Assembly (NCBI RefSeq): GCF_001955655.1 | Contig: NZ_MSPW01000001.1 | Span: 434,001 to 498,000, forward strand | DNA: 64,000 nt | Source: Viridibacillus arenosi | GTDB lineage: Bacteria > Bacillota > Bacilli > Bacillales_A > Planococcaceae | Direction: 5' to 3' | Shown here: positions 17,122 to 24,810 of the stretch, piece by piece | How the letters are laid out: every line of letters starts with the position of its first letter | Numbering within the stretch: the stretch's first letter is position 1 | Notes under the pieces: model-generated | Told to the model about the DNA's origin: nothing | The model's input: only the letters and a program-made list of their open reading frames with translations | Databases searched by the model: none | Position numbers and translations under genes: made by a program

Positions 17122-18039
17122 TCATTCATCCTTCCAACTACGTAAAAGTTCTTCGAAAAAGAGTTTCGGCGCAGAGGACTGGTCATCTTGTAGATAACTT
17201 TTTGCCACAGCCATAATATTTAACTTCGGAACAATAAATATATATTGTCCGTATAAGCCATTCGCATAGTAATATTCAATTTTGGTGTTACTATTAGTAA
17301 TTTCACAAGTCCATAGCTGATAACCATATCCAGCTGTTCTGTCTTCTTCTGCTTCAAATTGTTTATATGGTTTTTTTGCCTCGTGGATCCAGTTAGATGA
17401 AACCACTTGATTTGATTTACATTGCCCTTCGTTTAGTAATAAAAATCCAAACTTCACCATGTCCTCTAAATTTAATGAAATACTAAAGCCACCCTCGTGA
17501 ATTCCTTGCGGGTCCTTTACCCATATGTATTTTTTTATCCCTAATGGATGGAATAGAAATTCTTCAGCAAATGAGGCGGTAGAACCTCCAGAAACTTTTT
17601 GGATGATCGCGCTTAGTAAATGAGAGTTTCCACTATTATATTCAAAGGTTGAACCTGGTCTATCTATAACTGGTTGTTCTAGTATGAATTTAACCCAGTT
17701 TTTTGAACTTTGGAATTTTCCTACTTGTAACCCCGAAGTCATAGTCAGCAAATGAAATAATGTGATTTCCTCCTTCATTGGGTCATTGAACTCTAATATT
17801 TCCGGAAAGTAGTTATAAATAGGTTCATGAATGTTTTTTATTAGCCCTTTATCGACCATAATTCCAATTAATATAGACACAATACTCTTTGTAATGGAAT
17901 AAACCTTTGTCGGATTTTCTACGACTTTTTTATTCTTTAAATATTCAAAGATCCGTGTATTTCCTTTATAAATGACAAAACCTTCAATTTTAATCTTCTT
18001 CACTTTCTTCTCTAACTCATTAAAAGATATTTCACTCAT
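17122..18039 (-). CDS. class C beta-lactamase-fold serine hydrolase
   Basis: A 305-aa protein of the beta-lactamase/transpeptidase-like family, with no signal peptide and so probably cytoplasmic. The active serine motif SxxK is in VYSITKSIVS (about residue 47), with YxN as FEYNSGN (about 135) and a late GGF in place of KTG. ATG 18039 follows GGAGGAGGG. Such proteins act as esterases, aminopeptidases or lactamases; the lack of a secretion signal argues against a penicillin target. A single-gene unit with a repeat module after it. Confidence 0.82.
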   Translation of the reverse strand: MSEISFNELEKKVKKIKIEGFVIYKGNTRIFEYLKNKKVVENPTKVYSITKSIVSILIGIMVDKGLIKNIHEPIYNYFPEILEFNDPMKEEITLFHLLTMTSGLQVGKFQSSKNWVKFILEQPVIDRPGSTFEYNSGNSHLLSAIIQKVSGGSTASFAEEFLFHPLGIKKYIWVKDPQGIHEGGFSISLNLEDMVKFGFLLLNEGQCKSNQVVSSNWIHEAKKPYKQFEAEEDRTAGYGYQLWTCEITNSNTKIEYYYANGLYGQYIFIVPKLNIMAVAKSYLQDDQSSAPKLFFEELLRSWKDE

Positions 18040-18144
18040 ACATATAATCCCTCCTCCACTAAATTGCGTCATTAGTTTATGTACATCAGTTTATAATTTA
18101 ACCTAAATTTTAACATAAATTCATTAATTTTATCAAAGGTGTTA

Positions 18145-18260
18145 TTCAATTAAATAGCCCGATTGTTGAACACAAGTTAAATAACACTCTTCAACTAACC
18201 TGCCCCGTTAGTTCAATAAGAAAAGAAATGCTTCTTCAACAATCGGGCCCGATCGTTGAA
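18145..18260. repeat. palindromic intergenic repeat, module 6 (3' of msrA)
   Basis: B element TTCAACAATCGGGCCCGATC then GTTGAA (18235-18260), A hairpin TTCAACTAAC/GTTAGTTCAA (18190-18216, loop CTGCCCC), and a second, degenerate B element (18145-18170). Confidence 0.85.
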
Positions 18261-18315
18261 AATGATTAAACAGTTCTGTTCCCCGATCCCATAAACCATC
18301 TTTTAATATTCTCCC

Positions 18316-18786
18316 TTACTTATACCTACTTAATATTTCTTCTGGAATATGACAATAATCATTTGGACATCTAGCTAACCTATCTTGATGTTCTTCTGCA
18401 CTTCTCATATAGTTTATAAGAGGTAATACTTCAACAACTATAAGGTCATAATCATTTCTCTCACTAAGAAACGCCTTCGCCCCTTTTAAGTGTTCAGGCT
18501 TTTCACTATATACTCCTGTTCTGTATTTCTCGCCAACATCCTGTCCTTGTTTATTCAAACTGTATGGATCAATGATTTCAAATAAATACCCCATTAATTC
18601 CCTGATTGTTACAACTGTCGGATCAAATCCTGTTTTTACACATTCGGCGTATCCATCATACTCACCCTCAAGTGTATGACTTGTTCCATTAGCTCTTCCT
18701 GCTTCTGTAAACTTAACTCCAGGTAAAGTTTTTATAAAAGCTTGTACTCCCCATAAACATCCACCTGCAAAATATACTACTTCCAT
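18316..18786 (-). CDS. msrA: peptide methionine-S-sulfoxide reductase MsrA
   Basis: A 156-aa repair enzyme reducing the S epimer of methionine sulfoxide. The family opens with FAGGCLWGVQ (catalytic Cys in GCLWG; most members have GCFWG), then GYxxGxxxN-like spacing and AEEHQDRLARCPNDYC. The last stretch carries a resolving-type cysteine. No MsrB follows. The ATG 18786 has AGAGGAGAG upstream. It stands alone between two repeat modules and is probably not the cell's only Msr. Confidence 0.9.
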   Translation of the reverse strand: MEVVYFAGGCLWGVQAFIKTLPGVKFTEAGRANGTSHTLEGEYDGYAECVKTGFDPTVVTIRELMGYLFEIIDPYSLNKQGQDVGEKYRTGVYSEKPEHLKGAKAFLSERNDYDLIVVEVLPLINYMRSAEEHQDRLARCPNDYCHIPEEILSRYK

Positions 18787-18906
18787 ATTGACTCTCCTCT
18801 TTGTTTAAAAAATCAAAAAAATTCATTCCTAGTAAATAGAAGGAAAAAACTGTAGTTACTAAGTCTACTACACATTAAATTAATGACAAATTTTATTATT
18901 CCACAT

Positions 18907-19034
18907 TATGGCCCGATTGTTGAATACAAGTTAAATAACACTGTTCAACTAATCTGCCCTGTTAGTTGAATAAAAAAAGAGCTGTCTGAACAGCTCAAAG
19001 TCCTTCTTCTACTTAATCACCTGTCAGTTGAATA
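18907..19034. repeat. palindromic intergenic repeat, module 7 (3' of the 78-aa membrane protein)
   Basis: A hairpin TTCAACTAA/TTAGTTGAA, perfect (18944-18970). It is followed by a perfect terminator hairpin GAGCTGT-ctga-ACAGCTC (18979-18996) next to a run of A, an A' element (19003-19034), and a B half-site GCCCGATTGTTGAAT (18911-18925). This is the clearest complete module. Confidence 0.85.
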
Positions 19035-19050
19035 TTAGACTTCAAAATAT

Positions 19051-19287
19051 TTAGTTTTTCTTTAAATTAATATTATTTATTATTAAGATAAAAGAAAAGA
19101 TTATTAAAAGTAAAAATCCAACCAAAGACAATATATCTGCAATTAGAACTAACAAATGTCCAATTACATGTCCTCCATAACCTCCAGGGAACATTCCAAG
19201 TTTAGCGTAACCAAGTATAGGACTATTTAATAAAGCAAGTACAGCACTTCCTAAAATACAATAAAGTAATTTCACATTTCTACCCAT
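19051..19287 (-). CDS. small membrane protein (78 aa)
   Basis: Two hydrophobic helices (KLLYCILGSAVLALLNSPIL and ILSLVGFLLLIIFSFILIIN) around a glycine-rich loop GMFPGGYGGHVIGH. AAGGAGATAGG lies before the ATG. Not recognised. A single-gene unit followed by a repeat module. Confidence 0.6.
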   Translation of the reverse strand: MGRNVKLLYCILGSAVLALLNSPILGYAKLGMFPGGYGGHVIGHLLVLIADILSLVGFLLLIIFSFILIINNINLKKN

Positions 19288-19340
19288 TGAACCTATCTCC
19301 TTTTAATTACCGGTACAATTTATTTTTAAACAAATTCTTT

Positions 19341-19368
19341 CTTCTACTAAACTACCCCTTAGTTTAAG
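19341..19368. repeat. palindromic intergenic repeat, module 8 (3' of the 88-aa gene)
   Basis: CTTCTACTAA, loop ACTACCCC, TTAGTTTAAG. A degenerate A-type hairpin 29 bp after the 19398-19664 gene. Confidence 0.65.
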
Positions 19369-19397
19369 CACATTTCTTCACAATCTTTATAGTGATT

Positions 19398-19664
19398 TTA
19401 ACATAAATATCCAACAAAAAAATCACCTCTAAGAAAAACATAGAGGTGATCAATATCATTTTTGTATAAATCAAAATTAAAACCTTTGAGTATACTTAAT
19501 CTCACTATGAGTAGGTTTCCCATTCTGTCAGCTAATCTCCTGTTTTCCGAACCCTGTTGGAGATGATCAACTGGTTTTAATTGTCCATCACTTACAAAGT
19601 ATAATGCATCTTCATATAGATTAACTTCAGCAATCATATCATCTCGAAATTGTTTTTCTCCCAA
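19398..19664 (-). CDS. hypothetical protein (88 aa)
   Basis: Starts at TTG 19664 with AGAGGTG upstream. Soluble, with an acidic N-terminal half (EKQFRDDMIAEVNLYEDALY), a central GSENRRLADRMGNLLIVRL stretch and a short hydrophobic end. No motif or family recognised. Its ATG-less start and its place at the border with a phage relic make it a weaker call than its neighbours. Confidence 0.5.
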   Translation of the reverse strand: MGEKQFRDDMIAEVNLYEDALYFVSDGQLKPVDHLQQGSENRRLADRMGNLLIVRLSILKGFNFDLYKNDIDHLYVFLRGDFFVGYLC

Positions 19665-19713
19665 TCGCTACACCTCTAAATTTATTTTTATTTTTATTGA
19701 ATCTTTCTGAAAC

Positions 19714-20289
19714 TTGTCCCGTATCTTTTTGGATCCAATTACTATTGGTACTGCAATTGGTACTACTTTAATTACTAGTTTCGCCACTAAGGGAGGTAGC
19801 GAACCTATTAAAACACTAATCGATATTTGGTATCTTGCTTTTGGAAGATTACAATTATTTTCAGACCAAAAACGTGCAAAGCATGAAGCATTTTTAGAAT
19901 CTTATATAAATGAATTAGTACAAGAAATATCCGCTATTCTTGAAGAAAATTTAATTGAACCGCCTTTAAGTATTGTGGGCCCTGCTTTAGAAGCTTCACA
20001 GTATTATTTCGAGGAAGATAGTCTAAGAAGTATGTTTGCTAAATTAGTTTCCTCTTCAATAGATAGCAGTAAATCAAATTACGCTCATCATTCATTCGTG
20101 GAAATAATAAAGAATTTATCATCATTGGATGCGCAAAATATGTCGCTTTTCAAAACAGAAGAATTTCGTCCACTACCTCAAGATTATTCACCGAAGAATC
20201 CTGAAGCTACAGCTATTATAAAACCTGGAATAATTCAAATCACCCATTTTGGGATTAATTTCCTTACAACTTGTTTAAAATTTATTTAG
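19714..20289 (+). pseudogene. DUF4393 (Abi-alpha-like) protein, probably truncated and internally deleted
   Basis: The 191-aa frame carries the family's core: EPPLSIVGPALEASQYYFEE, then DSLRSMFAKLVSSSIDSSKS and HHSFVEIIKNLSSLDAQNM. It goes straight from LPQDYSPKNPEATAIIKPGI to a C-terminal ITHFGINFLTTCLKFI. Intact members are longer, with more sequence between these parts. The TTG start has no ribosome site and an in-frame stop two codons earlier, so the N-terminus is probably lost too. DUF4393 proteins are often on prophages and named after a phage-exclusion domain; the role is not established here. Confidence 0.6.
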
Positions 20290-20315
20290 AATATCGATGG
20301 GTTTTTTTATAATAT

Positions 20316-20456
20316 TTATTGAATTAAAAACTTATCGTCACTTTTTTCTAATTCTAAGCGCATTTTATCTAACAATAATTTTGCGATAACTATGGCTGTA
20401 ATAGTTGAAATGATTACACTAACTATTACAGTAATCCAATTAATTTCATCCATCAT
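20316..20456 (-). CDS. small single-span membrane protein (46 aa)
   Basis: Starts MMDEINWITVIVSVIISTIT and continues AIVIAKLLLD, forming one transmembrane helix, with a charged tail KMRLELEKSDDKFLIQ. AAGGAG sits 8 bases before ATG 20456. Small single-helix proteins like this are common in phage lysis/tail regions, and two further small phage-type genes lie directly upstream on the same strand. Family not recognised. Confidence 0.55.
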   Translation of the reverse strand: MMDEINWITVIVSVIISTITAIVIAKLLLDKMRLELEKSDDKFLIQ

Positions 20457-20493
20457 GGCACAAGCTCCTTACCCTGGATATTTAACCGTCCAG

Positions 20494-20664
20494 CTACTTC
20501 AATGGCATAAAATCTGTTGCCTTATCTCTACAAAGCCCTGTATGGCTCATGATTGTGTTTAAATGTGATTCAAATTGTTGGTCGAGTGCTGCCGTATAAC
20601 CAAAACGTTTAATGATGCCAATAACTATTGCAATATGATTTACTACTTTTTCAATCTCGCTCAT
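20494..20664 (-). CDS. small phage-type protein (56 aa)
   Basis: Starts MSEIEKVVNHIAIVIGIIKR and has a SHTGLCRDKATDFMPLK end. ATG 20664 is preceded by GGAGG with 9 bases and overlaps the end of the 59-aa gene upstream by 14 bp, so the two are translated together. No family recognised. The overlap and size are typical of phage operons. Confidence 0.55.
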   Translation of the reverse strand: MSEIEKVVNHIAIVIGIIKRFGYTAALDQQFESHLNTIMSHTGLCRDKATDFMPLK

Positions 20665-20830
20665 CTTCCAATACCTCCAATCCAATTAGACGCTGTGTCC
20701 ATTCAGCTATTTTCAACGATAATTTTGCAAATTGTTCATTCGATAACTGTCCGTTTTCAAACTTGCGTTCCATACTTGTGAAATATTCATCTTGTTGGGC
20801 AATAATAAATTCGTGCTCTTCATATGTCAT
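20651..20830 (-). CDS. small phage-type protein (59 aa)
   Basis: Starts MTYEEHEFIIAQQDEYFTSM and continues ERKFENGQLSNEQFAKLSLK, ending IGLEVLEDERD. It is hydrophilic and helical. AGGAGTG precedes ATG 20830. First gene of an overlapping pair (stop TGA inside the next gene's start region). Not recognised; likely a prophage remnant given the neighbours. Confidence 0.55.
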   Translation of the reverse strand: MTYEEHEFIIAQQDEYFTSMERKFENGQLSNEQFAKLSLKIAEWTQRLIGLEVLEDERD

Positions 20831-21162
20831 ATGCTACACTCCTAATAGATTGAATCGTTTAGTTAATTCACATCTATTTTCTCCAATTGACGTTTAGTAA
20901 TTCCTTTTGTAGCGAGAAGTATTAACACTTAAATGACCACATTTACTTAACTGCGTTTCTCACTCATTCTCCAATCCCTCCAATATGTTTATAAGATCCA
21001 TACGCAACTGACATGAAGACGGAACAAAGGTGTATACTTCTCTTTACTGAAGTGCCGGCTGTTGGATAGGACGTTTTTATTATATTATCCTTAGTAACTA
21101 CAGTAGTCATACTTGAGATACCATGTTTCTTAGGGTTAGGTTAAATAAAGGAGCGAATTACG
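20831..21162. other. 332-bp stretch with only fragments of frames
   Basis: Minus-strand short frames such as MDLINILEGLENE (overlapping the next ATG by ATGA) suggest more decayed phage-type genes around 20930-21010. None is long enough or recognisable enough to call. The last bases hold the AAAGGAG ribosome site of the next gene. Confidence 0.35.
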
Positions 21163-21624
21163 ATGCAAATCAAATTTAAAATTGAAGATGAGGTTTCAAT
21201 ATTAAAAGGTAATAATTATGCAGTTTATTTAGATAGTTACTTAGAAGTTTTCCACTATGATGAAAAAAAGGAAACCTTACTCTTTTCAACAACTATGCAT
21301 AGTACGATTTTGATTGAATTTAGTAGTGTACTAATAAGACTATATCAGACAGAAAAAAAACAAACTCTCGATCCATTTGGTAATGCATCTGTTTATAGTT
21401 TCACAAAGAGTGGAAGAAATTTATATATTATCAATTTTGATGAATTATCGAATGACATTGAATGGGAGTATAAATATGACCTAATTGAATTCATTCAATC
21501 TTATACAAAAGAGCTAAAACACTATCTTGATAGTATGGTAGCGGTTGAAAGTGACGTACAAAAGAACTCAAGCTATAAACTATTAGAAGAAAAGTATATA
21601 TTATTAAAAAACTTTGTTAATTGA
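21163..21624 (+). CDS. hypothetical protein (153 aa)
   Basis: A soluble protein starting MQIKFKIEDEVSILKGNNYA with a beta-rich N-terminal half (AVYLDSYLEVFHYDEKKETL, TTMHSTILIEFSSVLIRLYQ). It has a helical C-terminal half (YDLIEFIQSYTKELKHYLDS ... LLEEKYILLKNF). AAAGGAG is 9 bases before the ATG, and a hairpin follows the stop. Not recognised. It lies on the opposite strand from the flanking phage relics, so it may be an independent acquisition. Confidence 0.55.
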   Translation: MQIKFKIEDEVSILKGNNYAVYLDSYLEVFHYDEKKETLLFSTTMHSTILIEFSSVLIRLYQTEKKQTLDPFGNASVYSFTKSGRNLYIINFDELSNDIEWEYKYDLIEFIQSYTKELKHYLDSMVAVESDVQKNSSYKLLEEKYILLKNFVN

Positions 21625-21655
21625 TATATAGAAAAATCTAAGTAATTCATCATTT

Positions 21656-21683
21656 GGCAGATACTAGTATTTTTGTATCTGCC
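21656..21683. terminator. hairpin after the 153-aa gene
   Basis: Perfect 9-bp arms GGCAGATAC/GTATCTGCC with a 10-base loop, 32 bp past the stop. The T-rich tail is short. Confidence 0.7.
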
Positions 21684-21746
21684 ATTTGTTTTGCTAAATT
21701 TTCAAATTATCATTAGACAAAAATCAACTATCAAATGTGGAACGAA

Positions 21747-22040
21747 TTACACTTTTTCTACATATTCCTTCTTTGCTGTGATGTACATACCGCTCTTTGT
21801 CTTTAAACGATACGCATTACCAGTCTTAACAATATCGACAATTGTATACTTCTCATTTACTTTTAAAGCCTGTACCTTTTTTGATTTACCGAATACTACT
21901 CCGTCATATGCGGTACATGGTTTTTTAATGCTGTACAAACCTTTTCCTTTCTTATAGTATTCTTCAGTGTTGTTTGGCTTACTTACAGGCTTAGAAGCTT
22001 TTGCGGTTGTTATTTCTTTCTTTTTGTATCCTAACTCATA
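21747..22040 (-). pseudogene. phage endolysin, C-terminal cell-wall-binding part only
   Basis: About 98 codons without a start. A linker rich in K/S/P (KEITTAKASKPVSKPNNTEE) is followed by an SH3-like repeat domain: GLYSIKKPCTAYDGVVFGKS, KVQALKVNEKYTIVDIVKTG and YRLKTKSGMYITAKKEYVEK. This is the DUF5776-type tail found at the end of Bacillus phage amidases. The catalytic N-terminal domain is missing: the frame runs directly into the antiparallel integrase fragment at about 22040. Confidence 0.65.
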
Positions 22041-22753
22041 AAGTTGATAAAAATTTCGCAACGAAAAATCCTGCAGCACATGCAAAAATCACACAAAAGA
22101 CTGTCAAACGCTTAAAGTTTCTTCAGCCAGAACTTATACCAGATGTTTTAGAATTTCTTTATGAGCGTAGCTTCGGGCTCGGTATTTACTTTGAAGCATT
22201 ATTTGAAAGTGGTATGCGTAAGGGCGAATGTTCTGGTTTGGAGTTAGATGATATAAATTGGACAGAAAATACCATCCGTATTAACGATTCATATAACTAC
22301 AATGCTACAAAAGCTGAAAAGAAGATGGATGGCGTAAAAACTTCAGCATCCGAGCGTACGATTGTGATGCGTGAGGAATATATGAAGAAGCTGAAAACGT
22401 ATGTAAAGTATCGCATGGAGAAACGACAGCTAATAGGAACTCTGTATAATAAGGATAACAATTTTGTATTTGGACGTGACGATGGTACACCCTTCCCTAA
22501 ATCCACACTATACAATGCTTACAAGTCTGCAATGGAACATATTAATCATGAATTACTACCAATTCATTCTACCAGACATACCCATGCAGTTATGCTGCTA
22601 GAAGCTGAAGTCCCAATGAAAGAAGTACAGGAACGTTTAGGTCATGGATCAATCCAAATTACATCAGATATTTATTCTCACGTTACCAGGAAAATGGAAA
22701 ATAAATCAATTGAGAAATTCGATGAATACATGCAGAAAAAATCAGTGAAATGA
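22040..22753 (+). pseudogene. tyrosine integrase, catalytic domain only (5' truncated)
   Basis: About 237 codons. It carries the phage-type site-specific recombinase domain: first catalytic arginine in SGMRKGECSGLELDDI, the HSTRHTHA box with His and Arg, LGHGSIQITSDIYSHV with the last His, and the tyrosine in DIYSH. The N-terminal arm-binding and core-binding domains are gone; the frame has no ribosome site and starts where the endolysin fragment ends. It is probably non-functional. Orientation toward glnA places the original attachment site just downstream of 22753. Confidence 0.75.
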
Positions 22754-22768
22754 TATATCGTAAAAATT

Positions 22769-22829
22769 TCGTGGTAAAAATGTGGTAACTTTTCAAATGT
22801 GTTACCACGGGAGTATGAATCGTGGTAAA
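22769..22829. other. clustered repeats downstream of the integrase (candidate attachment/arm sites)
   Basis: TCGTGGTAAA occurs at 22769-22778 and 22820-22829. GTGGTAAC (22782-22789) is inverted at GTTACCAC (22801-22808). Four copies of one short word within 61 bp next to an integrase gene look like recombinase arm or core sites. No matching half-site was recognised on the left side. Confidence 0.4.
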
Positions 22830-22833
22830 TAAA

Positions 22834-22866
22834 AAACCCGTTGAAGCTTAGAGCCTCAACGGGTTT
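22834..22866. terminator. glnA terminator
   Basis: Perfect 11-bp arms AAACCCGTTGA/TCAACGGGTTT, 6 bp past the glnA stop. On the minus strand it is followed by a run of T. Confidence 0.92.
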
Positions 22867-22871
22867 AACTA

Positions 22872-24206
22872 TTAATACATTTTCAAGTATTGGTCACGTT
22901 CCCATTGGTGAACTTGTGTGCGGAACATATCAAACTCAATTTCTTTTGCTTCACGGAAGTTTTCATAAATATGAGTTCCTAGTGCTTCTTGAATTACTTT
23001 ATCTTTCGCTAATGCTTGTAGTGCGTCATCAAGGTTTACTGGTAAGTTACCGATACCAGCTTCCTCACGTTCTTCTGCACTCATCACATAGATGTTACGA
23101 TCTACTGCTGGTGGTGGTGTTAATTGTTGTTCTATACCATTTAACCCTGATTCTAAAATAACAGCCATAGCTAAGTACGGATTAGCAGCTGGGTCAACTG
23201 AGCGAACTTCAATACGAGTTGATAAGCCACGAGAAGCTGGAATACGTACTAGTGGTGAGCGATTTTGTCCTGACCAAGCAATGTAGCATGGTGCTTCGTA
23301 TCCTGGTACTAAACGTTTGTAAGAATTTACTGTAGGGTTTGTTACTGCTGTAAAACCTTCAACATGTTTTAAAACACCAGCCATAAATTGCATAGCTGTT
23401 TCAGACAATTGCATTTCAGCTTGTTCATCAAAGAACATGTTTTGTTTTCCGTTAAATAGAGAAACGTTACAGTGCATACCTGAACCACTTAAACCGAAGA
23501 TTGGTTTTGGCATGAATGTCGCATGTAAGCCGTGTTTACGAGCAATTGTTTTAACAACCAATTTGAATGTTTGGATGTTATCACATGCAGTAATTGCATC
23601 AGCGTATTTGAAGTCAATTTCATGTTGTCCTGGAGCAACTTCGTGGTGAGAAGCTTCGATTTCAAATCCCATTTCTTCAAGTTCTAATACGATATCTCGA
23701 CGACAATTTTCACCAAGGTCTGTTGGCGCTAAGTCGAAGTAGCCACCGTGGTCATTTAATTCTAAAGTAGGTTCGCCTTTTTCATCTAATTTGAATAAGA
23801 AGAATTCTGGCTCAGGTCCTAAGTTGAAGCTTGTGAAACCCATTTTTTCCATGCGTCCTAAGATACGACGTAGATTGTTACGTGGGTCACCTGCGAATGG
23901 AGTACCATTAGAATTATATACGTCACAGATGAAGCGACATACTGTGCCTTTACCAGTAGTCCATGGGAATACCATGAAAGTACTTAGGTCAGGATATAAG
24001 TACATATCTGATTCTTCAATACGAACGAAACCTTCAATAGAAGAACCATCGAACATCATTTTGTTATCTAATGCTTTATCTAATTGACTTACAGGAATTT
24101 CAACATTTTTAATCGTCCCTAAAATGTCAGTAAATTGTAAACGGATAAACTTTACTTCTTTTTCAGCTACTAATTTCTTAATATCTTCTTTTGTAAATTT
24201 CCCCAC
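22872..24206 (-). CDS. glnA: glutamine synthetase, type I
   Basis: A 444-aa enzyme making glutamine from glutamate, ammonia and ATP; a dodecamer. Family motifs: FDGSSIEGF, metal-binding [22 protein letters not shown], and [13 protein letters not shown] with the glutamate-binding arginine. The GlnA-alpha type found here lacks the adenylylation tyrosine loop; in Bacillus it is feedback-inhibited by glutamine and chaperones GlnR. Start is GTG 24206 (GGAGA with 9-base gap), giving exactly the B. subtilis length; a GTG three codons earlier overlaps the ribosome site. Second gene of glnRA. Confidence 0.97.
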   Translation of the reverse strand: MGKFTKEDIKKLVAEKEVKFIRLQFTDILGTIKNVEIPVSQLDKALDNKMMFDGSSIEGFVRIEESDMYLYPDLSTFMVFPWTTGKGTVCRFICDVYNSNGTPFAGDPRNNLRRILGRMEKMGFTSFNLGPEPEFFLFKLDEKGEPTLELNDHGGYFDLAPTDLGENCRRDIVLELEEMGFEIEASHHEVAPGQHEIDFKYADAITACDNIQTFKLVVKTIARKHGLHATFMPKPIFGLSGSGMHCNVSLFNGKQNMFFDEQAEMQLSETAMQFMAGVLKHVEGFTAVTNPTVNSYKRLVPGYEAPCYIAWSGQNRSPLVRIPASRGLSTRIEVRSVDPAANPYLAMAVILESGLNGIEQQLTPPPAVDRNIYVMSAEEREEAGIGNLPVNLDDALQALAKDKVIQEALGTHIYENFREAKEIEFDMFRTQVHQWERDQYLKMY

Positions 24207-24251
24207 TCGATTCACTCTCCATGTAATAAATTTTATATTATACTCAGTTTC

Positions 24252-24635
24252 TTATTGAAAGAAACGTGATAAATCCCCTTGACGGATAGATGTTTTTTGA
24301 AGACGTTGTGCTTGCTGCATCTCTTCTCTTAGAATGCGACGTAAATCTGCATCCGTAATGTCTTTTTTACCTAAATTCGCGATTGCTGGTTCATTTTTTA
24401 AAGCAAATACTTTTTTGATACCTGCCATATTAATACCCTGCTCCAACAAGTCTTTAATTTCTAGCAATGAATCGACATCATTTAAGGAGAACATCCGACG
24501 ATTGCCTTCTGTTCTTGCAGGTTCGATTAAATTATGTTCTTCATAATATCGAATCTGACGAGCCGTTAAGTCTGTCAGTTGCATGACTATACTAATTGGA
24601 AGTAATGGCATTGATCTTCGTATTTCACGACTCAT
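24252..24635 (-). CDS. glnR: GlnR, nitrogen regulator (MerR family)
   Basis: A 127-aa repressor. The MerR-type DNA-binding region ([20 protein letters not shown]) is followed by a dimerisation helix ([20 protein letters not shown]). The short C-terminal tail [10 protein letters not shown] is the family's autoinhibitory peptide, which in Bacillus is relieved by feedback-inhibited glutamine synthetase. ATG 24635 follows AAGGTGA. Its promoter carries two GlnR/TnrA boxes, so it represses its own operon when nitrogen is plentiful. Confidence 0.95.
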   Translation of the reverse strand: MSREIRRSMPLLPISIVMQLTDLTARQIRYYEEHNLIEPARTEGNRRMFSLNDVDSLLEIKDLLEQGINMAGIKKVFALKNEPAIANLGKKDITDADLRRILREEMQQAQRLQKTSIRQGDLSRFFQ

Positions 24636-24663
24636 ATCATTCACCTTCCCCTTTACAATTCAA

Positions 24664-24714
24664 ATAATACATCATGTTAGATTTTCTGTCAATACCATGT
24701 TATATAAGTTAACA
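24664..24714 (-). promoter_or_regulatory. glnRA promoter with two GlnR/TnrA boxes
   Basis: On the minus strand TTGACA (24687-24692), 17-base spacer, TATTAT (24664-24669). Box 1 TGTTAGATTTTCTGTCA (24675-24691) covers the spacer and -35. Box 2 TGTTATATAAGTTAACA (24698-24714) lies just upstream. Both fit TGTNANATTTTNTNACA well. Confidence 0.9.
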
Positions 24715-24732
24715 CGAACTATTATATAAAGA

Positions 24733-24768
24733 AAAAAGCTTAGAGCCGTCTGGTTTTCAAAGCTTTTT
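24733..24768 (-). terminator. ynbB terminator
   Basis: AAAAAGCTT/AAGCTTTTT arms with an 18-base loop, downstream of the ynbB stop. A run of T on the minus strand follows. Confidence 0.7.
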
Positions 24769-24810
24769 CATTGTTTTAGTTATGTGTTTTTTCACACTAT
24801 TTTCAGTAAA

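Noticed and set aside
11822-19368. Repeats as insertion-sequence ends or a MITE family
   Set aside because: No target-site duplications or transposase were seen, and the strict tie to gene 3' ends in one orientation is not typical of random MITE insertion. Not fully excluded.
22001-22039. ATG at 22001 as a true start for the integrase
   Set aside because: The first 13 codons are the antisense of the endolysin linker, there is no ribosome site, and the protein lacks its DNA-binding domains.
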